Shown here: positions 23,403-36,794 of the stretch, piece after piece
Numbering within the stretch: position 1 is the first letter of the stretch
Layout: each line of letters begins with the position of its first letter
NCBI GenBank assembly: GCA_009760855.2
Contig: WPIO01000115.1
Span: forward strand, 352,501 to 416,500
Source of the DNA: Cristatella mucedo
Taxonomy: Eukaryota; Bryozoa; Phylactolaemata; Cristatellidae
Reading direction: 5' to 3'
Length of the DNA stretch: 64,000 nucleotides
Translations under genes and position numbers: made by a program
The notes under the pieces: generated by a model
The model's input: the letters and a program-made list of their open reading frames with translations, nothing else
What the model was told of the DNA's origin: nothing
The model's database searches: none

Positions 23403-25925
23403 AAAGCTCTGTTAATTAGTGAGGCAACTGTTTGCGGGGAAGATGAATGGAAAAATTGCCATAGCAACTGCTTCAAAGAAGGTCTCTGAGAAATCACCGG
23501 TAGAAGTTTGCGTCGCAGTCCAACGAAACATGGGGAAGCCGAACGTTAAAGACTAGAATAGCTGTTTTTTACGGCCGAGGAAATCCTCAATTTTAGGACT
23601 GTTCGGTGAAACTGCGGCATGTTAATCAGCCAGATTATGACTTATATTCATTTTTCGCGGTTCCTGGCTTAAAATGGCTAGGAATCACTAATGCCATTAT
23701 TTTTTACCAAAAAAATAATACAAGCTGGAGCCTTGCAAGAGGCTGACAGCAGTAGTCCACTTGGTCAGTATCAAATAGACTTCTCTTCGCTATGGACACG
23801 GCCTTGCCATGAAAAAGGATGTACGCTCTTCGCAGTTGCCGCGTTACGCTATTGTCGGCCCACATGCGGGCATCGGGGTTGCACCTACAAGAAGTTAGCC
23901 ACGATGCGAGGTTCAGAGCTTCACTAATATACGTTGCGTGTCGGCTGAGACGACGACTGCAATGAGACTGTGTTTCCCACCTAGTTCTCTCCGGACATGG
24001 AGGCCGCTAGCCCCCCCCCCCCCAGTTCGTAACGATAGCACTTCTTTGTGCCATCGCTGTTAGCCGCAGGCTACAGCGTTCGCGCCCTTTCATTCACCAG
24101 CAACTCACGAACTCGTCTATTTATTAATAATTAGTAATACTATTTGCGTTGTTTATAAAGGATAGCTCTGGTCGTGTTCCTTGCCATGGGCATCACAACA
24201 GTTACAAGAGGTGGTGGGAGTTATTCTTCCATTTAGTGCCATAAAGTAACAAGAGATATACAACCAAATTCAAAAGACACAACTCTAAAAAACTTAACCT
24301 TCTGACAAGACCACGATTTATAGTTGCTGGCCTGACTTGAAAGCTACGACGTCGACGGAATTTAAGGTTACCCATTTTCCTCTGGGCGTCGGCTTGGTAT
24401 ATAGCCCCCAGAGCCAGCCAAACTCAGTAGCTGGTCCACTCCTACAGATAGCGGCTTCACTTTTAAATTCCTAACACAGATACTGATATCATAATAGAAA
24501 ATAAAAAAGGTCGACGATCGGCCTAAGCAGACGCTAGGTACGCAGGGCAGTAACCTGTTGGCTAATGGAGGCCAGTAGGGTGGAGGTCAAAAGCCACTTC
24601 CGCTAGAGGCACCTTCCGGTTTGTTTGCGGCACTAGGAAGTCCGAAGTCGTTACCCACAGGACTGAAGTTGCGCGTTTAACCCGAGGGTTGATGTTGTGA
24701 TCGATGCAGTGTTTGATGCTAAGCTCGCCCAAAAGCGTATGGTCTCCAGACAATGGAAGGCATTGGTATGCAAATCAGCTTCGCGAGCTTGCAGAAGCGG
24801 CTTCGTCTATGTACCCGCTATGCTTCTGTGCATAGTTCCAAACGTGTTAAATTTTCTGGAATCCATCGAGCGTAACTTCCTATTTGGCTATCTTGCACTC
24901 ATTGCTTCAATAGTTATGTTTTCCCCACCTGTTGCCGTGTTTCGGCAAGGCCGTTTTGCGATTCCCTGAACATAGTGCCCTAACTCAAAACGATTCGCTG
25001 CTTGTATCGTTAGCAAGTGCCGGTATACCGAGATTTCATATGCTGGACGAAAGGGCGGCTTCTCATATGCAGGTGTTGAGCCTGCTTGAGATTTTATCAT
25101 TATGCTGCAAATTTACGATCCAACTTTTTGTGAGGCCAAGTCAACCATCTTACTCCTATGTTCATGATGCTCTCTGCCGATCTTGACTAAATTCCTTTGA
25201 TAATCTTTACAACGGGAGATTGCAATGAAAAACATGGCGACACACATGTAAGCAAGGTTGATGTAACTCCTTGGCTGAACGGACGTCAGCTTATGAGTGA
25301 TCCAGAAGATCGTGTGTTGGACGTAGTTTGGCTTGGATGTATTCGTTAGTTTAAGCCTAAATGAAGAGGTTCTATCGACCATTAGGCAACAGGTTCTGGC
25401 TTGATAGCATAGCATGTGTGGCATGCTTCGCTGCCTGTGATACTATGATCGTAGCTGCCTAAGCCACACACACTGCATGCAGCTGTGGTGACGCGTACCA
25501 GTGTGCTCTTCCGCTGTGGCAGACTCGATTTCAGAAATTGGGGTTATGGACTTGCATTTGTGTTTATTAATTGCCCAGCGAGTCTCTCATTGACGTTGGC
25601 ATGATGTAGACTTTCCCTGGCTGGGTTGAAGTCAATGCTGTGAATGGCTCTACAAGATGCATTTAGGCATCCAAAGCCCTTACGGCCAATGGTTAAAAAT
25701 GAAGCTGCCAGTGTCGATGGCACCACAGGTGGAGCAATTTTCTGCTTGGTCACTGCTGGCAGCGGCGGAAGCGTTATTGTGATTGAAAATAGAGGTGCTA
25801 AAAGTAGGTAGTTGAGCCACCGTGCCGTAGGAGGTTTTGACCTTGTCGGCTGATGTGTCATTTCAACTAACTGCTCTGATCGCATTGACACCGTGTAACC
25901 CTTTGCCTAACTTCCCCGTGATCAG
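23403..25925. other. No supported gene; contains a poly(C) run
   Basis: Poly(C) at about 24010-24023. Several ORFs of 60-115 codons lie on both strands (for example 24697-24969 + with a hydrophobic stretch, 25544-25891 -), but I see no domain, start context or splice support. The missing first exon of the FGD-like gene could lie here or further left. Confidence 0.4.
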
Positions 25926-26042
25926 CACTTTCAATCATGTAGAGCCTGCAAGAACTAAGCCGACGCCACCGCCGAAGCCACCAGTCCCGCCTAATAAGCC
26001 TGCAGGTCATGTGCATTCCTCAATCGTCTCGTCGACGAGCAC
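25926..26042 (+). CDS. Proline-rich exon, candidate 5' exon of the FGD-like gene
   Basis: The open frame reads about 39 residues including TKPTPPPKPPVPPNKP, a run of PxxP-type SH3-binding motifs. The acceptor is the AG at 25924-25925, preceded by a branch-site-like CTAAC and a pyrimidine run. The donor after 26042 is a perfect GTGAGT. Reading on past the donor meets a stop at once, as expected at an exon end. The exon starts with 1 nt and ends with 2 nt of a codon. FGD5/FGD6 proteins begin with similar proline-rich sequence, so it fits the N-terminal part of that gene, but the motif is too simple to prove homology. There is no in-frame ATG, so an upstream exon is required. Confidence 0.45.
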
Positions 26043-26145
26043 GTGAGTGGCCGGTGATGACTGCTGTGCTGCTGCTTTGCAATGCTGCATAAGCATTCCA
26101 TGCTAGTGGTCAATTGTCAGGCCACCTCCGCGTGGCTTAATGAAT

Positions 26146-26510
26146 AATGTATCTCCGTCAGTAACTCCACAAAGTCATAAAAACCATGAGGGTGTTACGC
26201 AGGAGAGTTTTGTATAGCGCACTCACAGCCTAAGCGGCTTTCGGTACGCATTCGGTAGCCAACAGACTTCGTCTCACGCAACAAAGAGAAAGTGGGAAGC
26301 ATAGCAGAGTTAGGAGAGCAGTTGAGGTAGTGAGTAGCATAGAAGTAGCAGTTCAGGACCGCTGAAAAAGATGTGCCATAGTCGGCATCAGGAGAGTAGA
26401 TGTCGTTGCGTAAGAATTGTGGAAGCGATTTCCACAGTCTAGGACCTGCAGAGCTAAAGCTTCTGTCGCCAACTGTCTTTGAGCAGAGGAATGGGACAGT
26501 TAATTTATTG
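26146..26510 (-). mobile_element. LINE-B 3' fragment (-)
   Basis: AATGTATCTCCGTCAGTAAC, then GGGTGTTACGCAGGAGAGTT, GTAGCCAACAGACTTCGTCT and CAGTCTAGGACCTGCAGAGC. It sits 104 bp after the splice donor of the proline-rich exon. Confidence 0.8.
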
Positions 26511-27606
<1,096 letters not shown>

Positions 27607-29335
27607 GCAGGGTCGTAGAAGGCGAGGGTATTGTGGGGGTCAGTGGGTGGGGACATTTCATGGGGCTAGGGGCATCAGCATTTTTTGTTCGGTCGAAGTC
27701 ATGACAACCGTTCGAGCATGATATCATGGCATCGTGAGCACTGGCCAAACACTGGGTCTTTACCCCATGGGTAAGTTGCTCAAACTTCACGAGCTTCAAT
27801 TCGACCCAGGGCATGGGCTGAGTCATGCAGCTGGATTTCTAGCCTGTTGCTTGCTGCTCTATCATGCACGGTGTGTGTGCGTTTTGGGGGGGGACATGAA
27901 ACTCCGGTCTTTCGTCGAGTTTTGTACTTGACCTGACCCCGAACTAGCCAACGGTCATTCTACTCAGTCAGCTGTGTGCCTCGGCTGACCGGCCGATGAG
28001 ATGCTTAGCACAGGATCTTGTTCAGCTCTCTGCTGCTTAATTGCCCATTCACCTCTTTGTGCCTTGGGCTTGTGATATTGCTGGAAAGGGCAGGCAGTGT
28101 GCTATTGTTTCCTCGGTGCAGCTGCCTGACGAAACATTGGCTAGTGGGCTGCTGCTGCTGCTGCAGCTATGCAGGTCCGTTGGACACTGGGTACAGTCAG
28201 TGCTGGTTGCACAGGCTGCTCCTGGGCCTCTCTTTGCTCACCACTTCCGCCTGTATCCTGCTTCCACATGTCCACTGTCTCCCATCATCGTGCTGGTGAT
28301 ATGGACACTAACGACTACAACGATGATGAGTGTGTTAGTGCTCGGATGAGCTCTCAGTGTTTTTGTGTGTTGCCACATCACTAGTTCACCAGTCTTTGCC
28401 ACTATACCAGTGTGTTACTGCTGTGTCACTCTTGCTCTCCTCTCTCTCTTCCCTGTCTGTGCTTTCTCTTGGATCTTGTGTGGCTTGCTTCTCTGTGTAT
28501 TTTGGTGTGTGCATTTCGCCACCCTTGCTTTGCTCGAGCAGATGCATGCTGCTCCGAATTCCAAACTTTAACACGAGTTTTCTTTCTGAGGCAGCTATTA
28601 GTTTTCCAACCTCCTGCATTAGCCCAGGAGGCCACTGAGTTCAGCTCAGCCGGGTTGCTAGCAGCCGCAGCAGCAGTCATTCATTCGTCTGGCTGGTCAC
28701 TCTCTTTCTGTTCGGGCCTTTGGTCTAATGCTTAATACGAGCGAAAATGTTCGAGCTCATAGAGGAGCTCTCAGATGGCAGAGGGTTGCCGAGGCTGGGG
28801 CTGCCTACTGCTCTGGCAACTGCACGGTGGCGATACAATGAATTCTCTGTTCACCGGAGGCCGTGCTCGTCGATTTACCCCTCATAGGCAAATCCCGAGC
28901 AAGCCTTCATCAGACCACCTGGCCACCACAGGGCTGCTTGCCAGGGCATGGGACTTGGAATGAGTGAGCTCCCGTTACGACTCCAGTACTCGGATGTCGA
29001 GGGTTCAACTTCTGAGGACGACGGGAAATGTCTTTCGGTCTTTTCAATGCTAAAAATCCTTTCGGCTTGCAGTTTCACATTCTGCTGTGCTAGCTCACTA
29101 GTCAGCCTGCATTTGGCCCTAAGTGGCTGCAATGCTAGGCGATGGCACCCACAAAAGAATGCGTGCTAGGTTTAGTGATAGCATGGCATATCAAATTAGA
29201 AGCCAAGTGGAAAGTGCGTAGGCAGATATATAGAGGCAAGTGGCTTGTCAATGCTGCATCGTGATAGTTTTTCTTTTCAGCAGCAGTCTACCTCGTTGCC
29301 AACAAAACGAACTGGTGGGCTCTGCTTGTGGTATT
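27607..29335. other. No supported gene (intron of FGD-like gene)
   Basis: A good donor-like ATGG|GTAAGT at 27769 and an acceptor-like TTATTGCAG at 27611 frame 158 bp, but the sequence between has no convincing coding character. ORFs at 28018-28740 overlap on both strands. Confidence 0.35.
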
Positions 29336-30765
29336 CTAATAATAGTAATAATAATACACTTGATAAAGTGCCTTCAGAGAACTCAGTATTTCTCTCTAGG
29401 CACTTTATATTTGCTGCAAAGGAACCACAATCACAGCATTGCATCTGCAGTGAGTTTTTGCCTTCTGCTAGCTGGAAGTCTCTCGACTTTCATTGAATAC
29501 ATTTAGCTTACATTTTTGCTGCCCAATGATCAGCACATAATCTTTCTGCCTCTCTCACTCCCCTCTCCTATCCTCCCTCAACCTTCCCCCATGTCCTTAC
29601 CCGGAAAGGGGCCTGAAGAAGGGGCCAAAGAGATCGAATGGTTAGTGGTAGCATGCTCAATAAACAGCAACAACAACGTGGTTAGGGGTTACGTGCACAG
29701 GGTCAGCACTCAAGTGTGCTTAGTGGCAGCATGCAACAGTGTCAGCACACATAAGTACATAAAAGGACAAATCGCAGGGACCGACTAAATGCAGCAATAC
29801 ATAGATGCATTTTTAATTTCTTTTAAATGTGGACAAGTCAGGAGATGTCGTGATGCAGGTCGGGAGTGAGTTCCTGACTTTGGGAGCATACGAACTAAAG
29901 GCATGGTCTCCAAAGAATTTGAGGTTTCTACAAGGTATAGGTAAGCAGTTAGACCCCGAAAAATAGGTGGTACGATGCTTAACCCAGTGGGGGAGTAGAT
30001 CTGATCCGTAGGCTGGAGCCAAATAATGAAGGGACCTGAAAGTGAGTGACAAAACCTTGAAGTCAATGCTTTGCTTTACTAGGAGCCAGTGTAAGTCGGC
30101 AAGAAGTGATATGATGCAACAACTGCAATGCTCACGACAAACAAACCTAGTTGCAGAGTTTTGCATAAGCTGTAAGCGCCTGATGGACCCTGCACATGCC
30201 GATAGACCATTAAGCAATGAGTTGCAGATGTCGAGACGGGATGTCACAAATGCATGGATGAATTTAGATGCAGTATCCCTCTCTAAACAAGCCTGAATTG
30301 TAGCCATGTTATGTAGCTAAAAGTAATCAGACTTGACTGTAGAGCTGATGTGGTCGTCTAATGAATGTTCACTTTGGAACATGACACAGATTTCGTGCAG
30401 ATTTAGCAGGAGATATGCTGGCAGAGCTGATTATGAGCATTTTCCTTTCCAATTCCTGAATCACACTTGGTTTGCCCATAACTAGTAGGTTGGTTTTATC
30501 ATTATTCGATTTAAGAAAATTTTCTGACAAGTGCAGATGTCATCAATATATGCACTGCAACAAGGGAGTTGAGAGAATTCGGCATTCTCGAGGGCTGGGA
30601 GAGATCAAAGGAAAGGTAACACTGAGTGTCATCCGCATAGAAAGGAAAGCCTAGATTGTGCTTGGCAATCACATCGGCAAGAAGAAGATTATAAACCGTG
30701 AAAAGAACAGGACCAACCATGGAGCTCTGAGGTACCTCGTACTTAAATTGTTCCTCGTATGATCC
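29336..30765 (-). mobile_element. LINE-A copy (-) including the YADD palm
   Basis: AAT repeats at 29338-29355, a reversed 3' UTR, then ORF sequence. Openings at 29813-30307 and 30511-30720 carry HAFVTSRLDICNSLLNGLS and LADVIAKHNLGFPFYADDTQ (YADD catalytic motif). The 3' UTR is split by about 200 bp of foreign sequence at about 29430-29635. There are multiple frame breaks. Confidence 0.8.
29430..29635. repeat. About 200-bp insertion in the LINE-A 3' UTR
   Basis: LINE-A sequence stops after CTGCAAAGGAA and resumes at GATCGAATGGTTAGTGGTAG. The insert has no tRNA-like head and no recognised family. Confidence 0.5.
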
Positions 30766-30929
30766 TTGTGCATTCGCACCAATCCTCTATTGGAATATGA
30801 AATTCAGGATGAGGTTACTAGTGACCTCGAATGTAGTCATTGAAGTGCTGCTTGGAATTGTGGAACAGGATTCCAGCGGGATGCTGCCACTCTAGGAATG
30901 GACTCCCTGGCCTTGTCTATCTTATAATA

Positions 30930-32610
30930 ATAATAATAATAATCAGCAGGCATAAGCACATTAAGGACGAATCACAGGGACCCACTAAATGCTGTCCTAA
31001 ATAGGTGTGTTTTTAGGTTCCTTTTAAATGTGGTCAGGTCAGGGGATGTTTTGACGCAGGTCGGGAGGCAGTTCCAGGCTTTGGGAGCATATGAACTAAA
31101 TGCACGGTCTCCAAAGGATTTAAGGTTTGTATGAGGTATTTCTAGACTGTTGGATTCCGAAAAGCGGGTAGTACGATGCTTAGCCTGATGGGGTAGTATC
31201 TGACAGATAGGCTGGAGCCATAGAATTAAGGGACCTAAAAGTGAGGGACAAAACCTTGAAGTCAATCCGTTGCTTGACTGGTAGCCAGTGCAGGTCGGCG
31301 AGAAGTGGAGTAATGTGGCAGCTGCGAAGCTCACGACAGACAAGCCTAGCTGCAGAGTTTTGCACAAGCTGCAATCGCCTGATCGCACATGCCGGTAGGC
31401 CAGTAAGCAGTGAGTTGCAGAAGTCGAGACGGGATGTCACGAATGCATGGACCAACTTGGACGTGGTATCTTTATCTAAACAAGCCCGAATTTTAGCAAT
31501 GGCAAATCTTGTTGACAAAGAAGCTAGAAAAGCGATCTGCTTGATCATCACACGGATCACAATTTAAAGAGCTAACCTGGGAGCGCTTGAGAAAATGATT
31601 GATCGTCGACATCATTTTTGGGTCGTGCATCTATGATCCAACAATGTTGTTATAGAAGCAACACCTGGCTTTCGCTAGGATCGATTGGAACGATCTATAG
31701 TAGTCCTCATGTGCCTATCGATGGACAGTCAGTACTGATCTTTTGTATGCTTTTTCAAGCTTGTGCGTAGTAGACCTAGCCCACAGGTGGCTTAGTCAGA
31801 AGTGCAAACTCATCGAGCATGTCTGCTAGTGTCATATTGTAGCAATCTATCAATGACGACAGGTAGGAAGGAAGATTGAGCAGCAGAGGTAAATCAGATA
31901 TTCTCGCACGAACAGCATCGATGTCTTGAGGTTTCACGATTTACAGGTGATTTTAGAGGAAGAGGGCACACATTGTAGACTGAATGAGATTTGCATGTGG
32001 TCAGAGAAGCATAATTTAGTAATAATTTGGGATAATTAAGTGCAGTTGTATGGGAAATTTTGGTCGAATGTGTGACCCTAGATGTGATTAGGGCCATGCA
32101 CATTAGCCATAAGAGACAATGAGTCAGTCAGTGTGCACAATTCGGTGCTGACAGCGTCAGATGAGTTATTAAAATGAATGTTGAAATCACTCATAACGAG
32201 GAAAGATTGATTTCTTGCACACAGAATCGATATGAGACCGGTGAAATCTGAGATAAAGTGGGACTTGGTAGCTGGTGGGCGATAGACTACTGCCACCATC
32301 GGTAGCTCGTTGTCGGGTGAAATCAAGACAATAGATTCGAAAGACTGCTTCGATGGTACTGCAAACCTGAAATTCAAGTTAGAAATTGAAGGTCGAGCCT
32401 GTGATAATAGCGACTCAACCTTCGGTTTTGAATGATCTATTGATGTGAAAGAAAGAGAAACCAGCCGTGGTAGTACTTTAATTGTCATGCAGTTTACTGA
32501 TTTTAGCTAAGATTTAGTCAAGGCATGCAGGTCCAGACCTTTTTCAGAATTAAGGTCTCTTATTCCGAGGATTCAAAAGACAAACGTTCAGTTGGGCCAC
32601 TGGAATTATA
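30930..32610 (-). mobile_element. LINE-A (-) with endonuclease but lacking reverse transcriptase
   Basis: From its 3' end: AAT repeats (30926-30944) joined directly to inner 3' UTR, so about 215 bp of UTR is missing. Then the C-terminal region to about 31500, then an abrupt switch to the linker and endonuclease, which reach the N-terminal LNVCLLNPRNK region at about 32600. The whole reverse transcriptase core is absent. The endonuclease frame at 32078-32488 is open over 136 codons. Confidence 0.75.
31900..32610 (-). pseudogene. LINE-A APE-type endonuclease domain
   Basis: Antisense reading: GLDLHALTKS (catalytic Glu region, where ALTETWL is usual; here TKS then a stop), MTIKVLPRLVSLSF, SPDNELPMVAVVYRPPATKS, SFLVMSDFNIHFNN (the GDFN motif as SDFN), TDSLSLMANVHGPNHI. 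After a frameshift it shows the SDH-like region (31894-32103). This is the endonuclease that nicks target DNA for CR1/L2-type LINEs. The changed catalytic positions and frame breaks make it inactive. Confidence 0.75.
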
Positions 32611-33004
32611 ACCGTACGACCACAAAGTTAGACACATTCTCAGTAACGCCTGAGGGAGAATGCACTGAACAGATCGAGATAATGCTAGGAATACCAAACG
32701 AGCAGGTACTCAGCTCAAAGCTCTGCCAAATGATCGGTTTCTTAGCTTGTGGCCCCCACGACGGCTCCGTGGCACTTTTTTGTTAAGTCATAAATCACGG
32801 GTCTTTGCAGCAACACATTTGAACTACGATAGTGAAGCGATAAGAGGTACGCAGGGTCATAACTAATGTGCAGGTTACTATCCACCGGGGTATCTAATGC
32901 CGCTGCTGGCATGGCAAACCCAGCCCGAAGAGATAAGCATTTAGATGTGCACAGGCACGCAATTTCTTAGAGCTTCGGTTAAGCAACAAGCAGATAATCC
33001 TGTG
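32611..33004. other. Spacer between two head-to-head LINE-A copies
   Basis: Contains a 64-codon opening (32592-32786 +) without a recognised domain. It may be LINE-A 5' sequence in antisense but I have no second copy to compare. Confidence 0.35.
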
Positions 33005-34795
33005 AATCAAAGAAGAGAACGAGTCCTCTGGACCCTATTCCCACTGTCCTGCTCCTACGTTGCATTGATCTACTGCTGCCATGCATAACTAACATAATTA
33101 ATATGTCATTAGCCTCAGGTCATGTCCCAGCACCTTTCAAAAAAGCTGTAGTCAGGCCACTTCTCAAGAAAGCTGCACTAGACCAAGAGAACTTAAGCAA
33201 CTACCGCCCAGTCTCCCTTCTACCATTTCTATCAAAGACACTGGAACGGGTCGTGGCAGACCTGCTGAACTCGTATATCGAAACCTCACACCTTGCTAGT
33301 AAGTTCCAGTCTGGCTTTAGAGCTAATCACTCCACAGAGTCAGCATTGCCTAAGGTAAACAACGACCTACTTAGGAATGCAGACATGGGTAGAGTGTCTC
33401 TGCTTGTTTTGCTTGATCTTTCGGCAGCTTTTGATACCATCGATCACAAAGTTCTTCTAGAGTGCCTCTCATCTCGCCTGGGCATCACTGGCACTGCTCT
33501 GCAGTGGTTCAGGTCCTATCTCAGTGGGAGGCTCCAGAGTATTGACGTGAATGGACAAAGATCATCTGAAGTACCTCTGAAATATGGAGTACCTCAGGGC
33601 TCCGTGCTAGGTCTGGTTCTTTTCACGGTTTATACTCTGCCTCTTGCCGATGTGATTGCCAAGCACAATCTAGGCTTTCACTTCTATGCGGATGACACTC
33701 AGTTGTACCTTTGCTTTGATCCCTCCCAGCCTTCGAGCACCTCAAATTCTCTAAACTCACTAGCTGCATGCATTGATGACATCCACACATGGATGGCAGC
33801 AAATTTTCTAAAACTTAACGATGATAAAACTAACTTACTAGTTATGGGCAAACCCAGTGTGATCCAGAGATTGGACAGGCTGACTCAAAATTGGCTCTGC
33901 CAGCATATCTCCAGTTGAATCAGCTCGAAATCTAGGTGTCATATTCCAAAGTGACCTCTCGTTAGACGACCATATCAGCTACACAGTCAAATCTGCCTAT
34001 TTTCAGCTTCATAACATTGCTAAAATTCGGGCTTGTTTAGATAAAGATACCACATCTAAGTTGGTCCATGCATTCGTGACATCTCGTCTCGACTTCTGCA
34101 ACTCACTGCTTATTGGCCTACCAGCATGTGCGATCAGGTGATTGCAGCCGGTGCAAAACTCTGCAGCTAGACTTGTCTGCCGTGAGCATCGCAGTTGCCA
34201 CATTACTCCACTTCTCGCCGACCTGCACTGGCTACCAGTCAAGCAACGGATTGACTTCAAGGCTTTGTCGCTCACTTTTAGGTCCCTTCATTCTATGGCT
34301 CCAGCCTCTCTGTCAGATATACTACCCCATCAGGCTAAGCATCGTACCACCCGCTTTTCGGAATCCAACAGTCTAGAAATACCTCGTACAAACCTTAAAT
34401 CCTTTGGAGACCGTGCATTTAGTTCATATGCTCCCAAAGCCTGGAACTGCCTCCCGACCTGCGTCAAAACATCCCCTGACCTGACCACATTTAAAAGGAA
34501 CCTAAAAACACACCTATTTAGGACAGCATTTAGTGGGTCCCTGTGATTCGTCCTTGATGTGCTTATGCGTGCTGACACTGTGCATGCTGCCACTAATCAC
34601 ATTTGCATGCTGACCCTGTGCATGTCACCCCTAACCATATTATTCATTTCGTTTGTTTTTCAAGCATGATTTTACTTACCATTCAATTGCATTTCACTTT
34701 ACAGCAAATGTAAAGCACCCAGAGAGAGATTAAGTTCTCTGAGGGCGCTTTATCAAATGAATTATTATTATTATTATTATTAATGTCGTATCACG
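33005..34795 (+). mobile_element. LINE-A, most complete copy (+)
   Basis: Spans the start of reverse transcriptase (SPLDPIPTVLLLRCIDLLLP at about 33030) to the ATT tail at 34763-34783, about 1.8 kb. The 3' UTR has GTCACCCCTAACCATATTAT and ends GAGGGCGCTTTATCAA. The endonuclease half is missing. It is the reference copy used for LINE-A calls in this window. Confidence 0.9.
33103..34546 (+). pseudogene. LINE-A reverse transcriptase ORF (two lesions)
   Basis: The first 271 codons from ATG 33103 hold the RT core: YRPVSLLPFLSKTLERV (about 35-50), FRANHSTESAL, LLDLSAAFDTIDH with the domain A Asp (about 105-115), GVPQGSVLG (about 164-172) and FYADDTQLYL with catalytic YADD at 195-198. A 2-base loss near 33885, relative to the copy at 6650, shifts the frame. 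The rest continues to 34546 in another frame with a CGA-to-TGA stop at 34139-34141. It ends LPTCVKTSPDLTTFKRN, KTHLFRTAFSGSL. RNA-dependent DNA polymerase of a CR1/L2-clade LINE. Only two lesions, so a relatively young insertion. Confidence 0.85.
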
Positions 34796-34904
34796 TTCGT
34801 GGGTGGGATGGGGCTTTCAAACTGGCCTGTGCTCAGCTGAAGATCTGCCTTGTAGCTGGGAGCTTGCCATCCCTCAGAGCAGTAGTTTGAAAAAAACGTT
34901 GATT

Positions 34905-35650
34905 GTCATTATTGTAATGATGATGATCAAATAATAATACTAATAGGTCGTTTGAATAGCACTGGGAGAGAATTAGATCTCTAGTCTTATGCTTTAAAAC
35001 TTGCTGAAAGAGAAAGGTTGGTGATATGCAAGGTAACATGCTTGGACATGCATGCAAATGCAAAGAAGTATCATGCTTAGGCCAGCATACTAGAGCCAAC
35101 AATAAGGCACTCAGCGCCACCAGTCCGTAGGTCCCCTGGTTAATAAAAAAAAATACTACCTGATTTAACAGCCTCTTTTGTATAGAGATAAATAAGCCTT
35201 TACTGCTATCACCACCCACCATTTGCAGCAGCAATAAAGGATCGCCCATCGCAGGAATTGAACCCACGACCTCGGACCGAAGTCGTGAAAAGCAATTGCC
35301 TTACCCAGTGTGCCATGTCCTGACTCATGCAGAGGTAAGCATGCAAAGCGCACTAGACAATGCAAGTGACAAGTTCACTGAGGCCTCACTGGGAAAGCCG
35401 AGTGTAACAGATTCGCCTTTAGGTGAGACTCACAAAAGATGTCATTGCAACTAGTCACCTAAGCTGGAAGCGAGTTCCAGACTTTGGTGCGCAGGAACTA
35501 ATTCGCCCGATCGTCGAAAGTATTCAATTTACTATGAGGGGCAGCAAGATAACTAGATGACGACCGGATGGTGCAAGAGCACACGGAAGCAGCAATGAGG
35601 TCGAATTGGGTTGGCTGATGCTAGCAAGTGAAGCGAGTATTTCATAGAAA
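34905..35650 (-). mobile_element. Diverged LINE-A relative (-), split by SINE2
   Basis: Begins with AATAATAATACTAATAGG and GAGAATTAGATCTCTAG, a distant version of the LINE-A tail. It resumes after the SINE2 with GAAGCGAGTTCCAGACTTTG and GCAGGAACTAATTCGCCC, matching the region that encodes FSSYAPKAWNSLP. It is more diverged than the other copies. Confidence 0.5.
35144..35322 (-). mobile_element. SINE2 copy (-)
   Basis: ACAGCCTCTTTTGTATAGAG, then GATCGCCCATCGCAGGAATT and AACCCACGACCTCGGACCGA with the hairpin partner AAGTCGTGAAAAGC, then the A-box end. Confidence 0.85.
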
Positions 35651-35681
35651 GAGAGTATGAAAGATACTAAGCAGAGGAAGG

Positions 35682-35695
35682 GAGAGAGAGAGAGA

Positions 35696-35773
<78 letters not shown>
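35682..35773 (+). repeat. (GA)n microsatellite, about 90 bp
   Basis: GA dinucleotides with one GGG interruption near 35699. It produces spurious SLSLSL frames on the minus strand. Confidence 0.97.
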
Positions 35774-35774
<1 letters not shown>

Positions 35775-36794
35775 GCCTTTGATTCTTAGAACCATACACT
35801 CAGCTCTGTTCCTATTTGCTGTGCCGTCCAGACCGAGTTCAGGGGTCGATGGCCTGGCTGGTCGTGTTCGAAGTTGCCATTGGGAGATAGCATTACCAGC
35901 TGCTACCGGTTACCGGCCTATACTCAGCACAAGCTTCCGTGTGTGTGTCGTCTGCTACGGCTGCTTTCCTCAGTTTCTCTGCCAGCCGGCTGCCCGCCTG
36001 CCTGTCTGCCTAGCTATCGCACCAAAGCTGAATATGGCGATGATGGGACGGCTGTCACATGCAGGCAGTCGGGGCAGTGTATCGTGCTTGTCATGCTATC
36101 GAGGTGGGTACCCTTTTAGCAGGCTTTTGCTCGAATCGCTTGCGCGCTGCTCGTGAACCTGGCTAGCTTGGCCTTGCCTTATGTTTTCCTGCTGTCACTT
36201 GAGCAACGGAATGTGGGATCTGCGAAGCTGTGCTCGTAGGTGCATTCATTACAAAAAAATATTCTATTGCTCCCTTTGGCTGTGCAGGGCCCAGCTACTT
36301 CCTGGTCTGATCGTGGGAGTGGTGGATTAGCCAAGCTGTTGTCCTTGCCTAGCATTCAGCCTCCAGACTTAGGACATTCGCCTGTACTGCACCACGAGTT
36401 CTGTGCCCAAGAAATGCTGTCAAAAGAGCTGACCATTGAAGGACCAGTGCGAAATGCCGAGTGATGCACAAGAATTACACACATGTATCAGTGGCTGCCC
36501 GTGACTCCGAAAAGCCCCAAAGGATCAAGTTGATGTTAACTGCAGAGCTGCCCGAGCAGCCCTCGGTACCAGCACGCGGTAGCAAACAGAAACAGTTTGG
36601 TATATCTTAGTGAGCATTCGATACCGTGGCAGTAGAGACAGATTGGTGCACCACACTTCCAGGGTGTGGGGTGGGGCGGTAGTGGGAAGGTGGGCGACTG
36701 TGGTAGATCAGCTTTACACGTGAGCTTCCATTCCGGCGCATGGCCGTCCGACATCGGCTGCAATCGCCCGGTTGCAATCTCCGATTAATGTTGC
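35774..36794. other. No supported gene (intron of FGD-like gene)
   Basis: A 36240-36464 (+) opening follows an acceptor-like CTTTGGCTGTGCAG and reads WSDRGSGGLAKLLSLPSIQP, but it ends at a stop with no good donor and its phase does not fit the neighbouring exons. Confidence 0.35.

Noticed and set aside
24697-24969. 90-codon ORF with a hydrophobic stretch, possible membrane protein
   Set aside because: No homology recognised, no supporting start or splice context, overlapping antisense ORF.
27611-27769. 158-bp interval between an acceptor-like TTATTGCAG and GTAAGT
   Set aside because: The acceptor is created by the ATT tail of LINE-A and the interval lacks coding character.
36285-36464. Possible extra FGD-like exon after CTTTGGCTGTGCAG
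   Set aside because: Phase 0 start does not fit the upstream exon (needs 1 nt), and it ends in a stop without a good donor.
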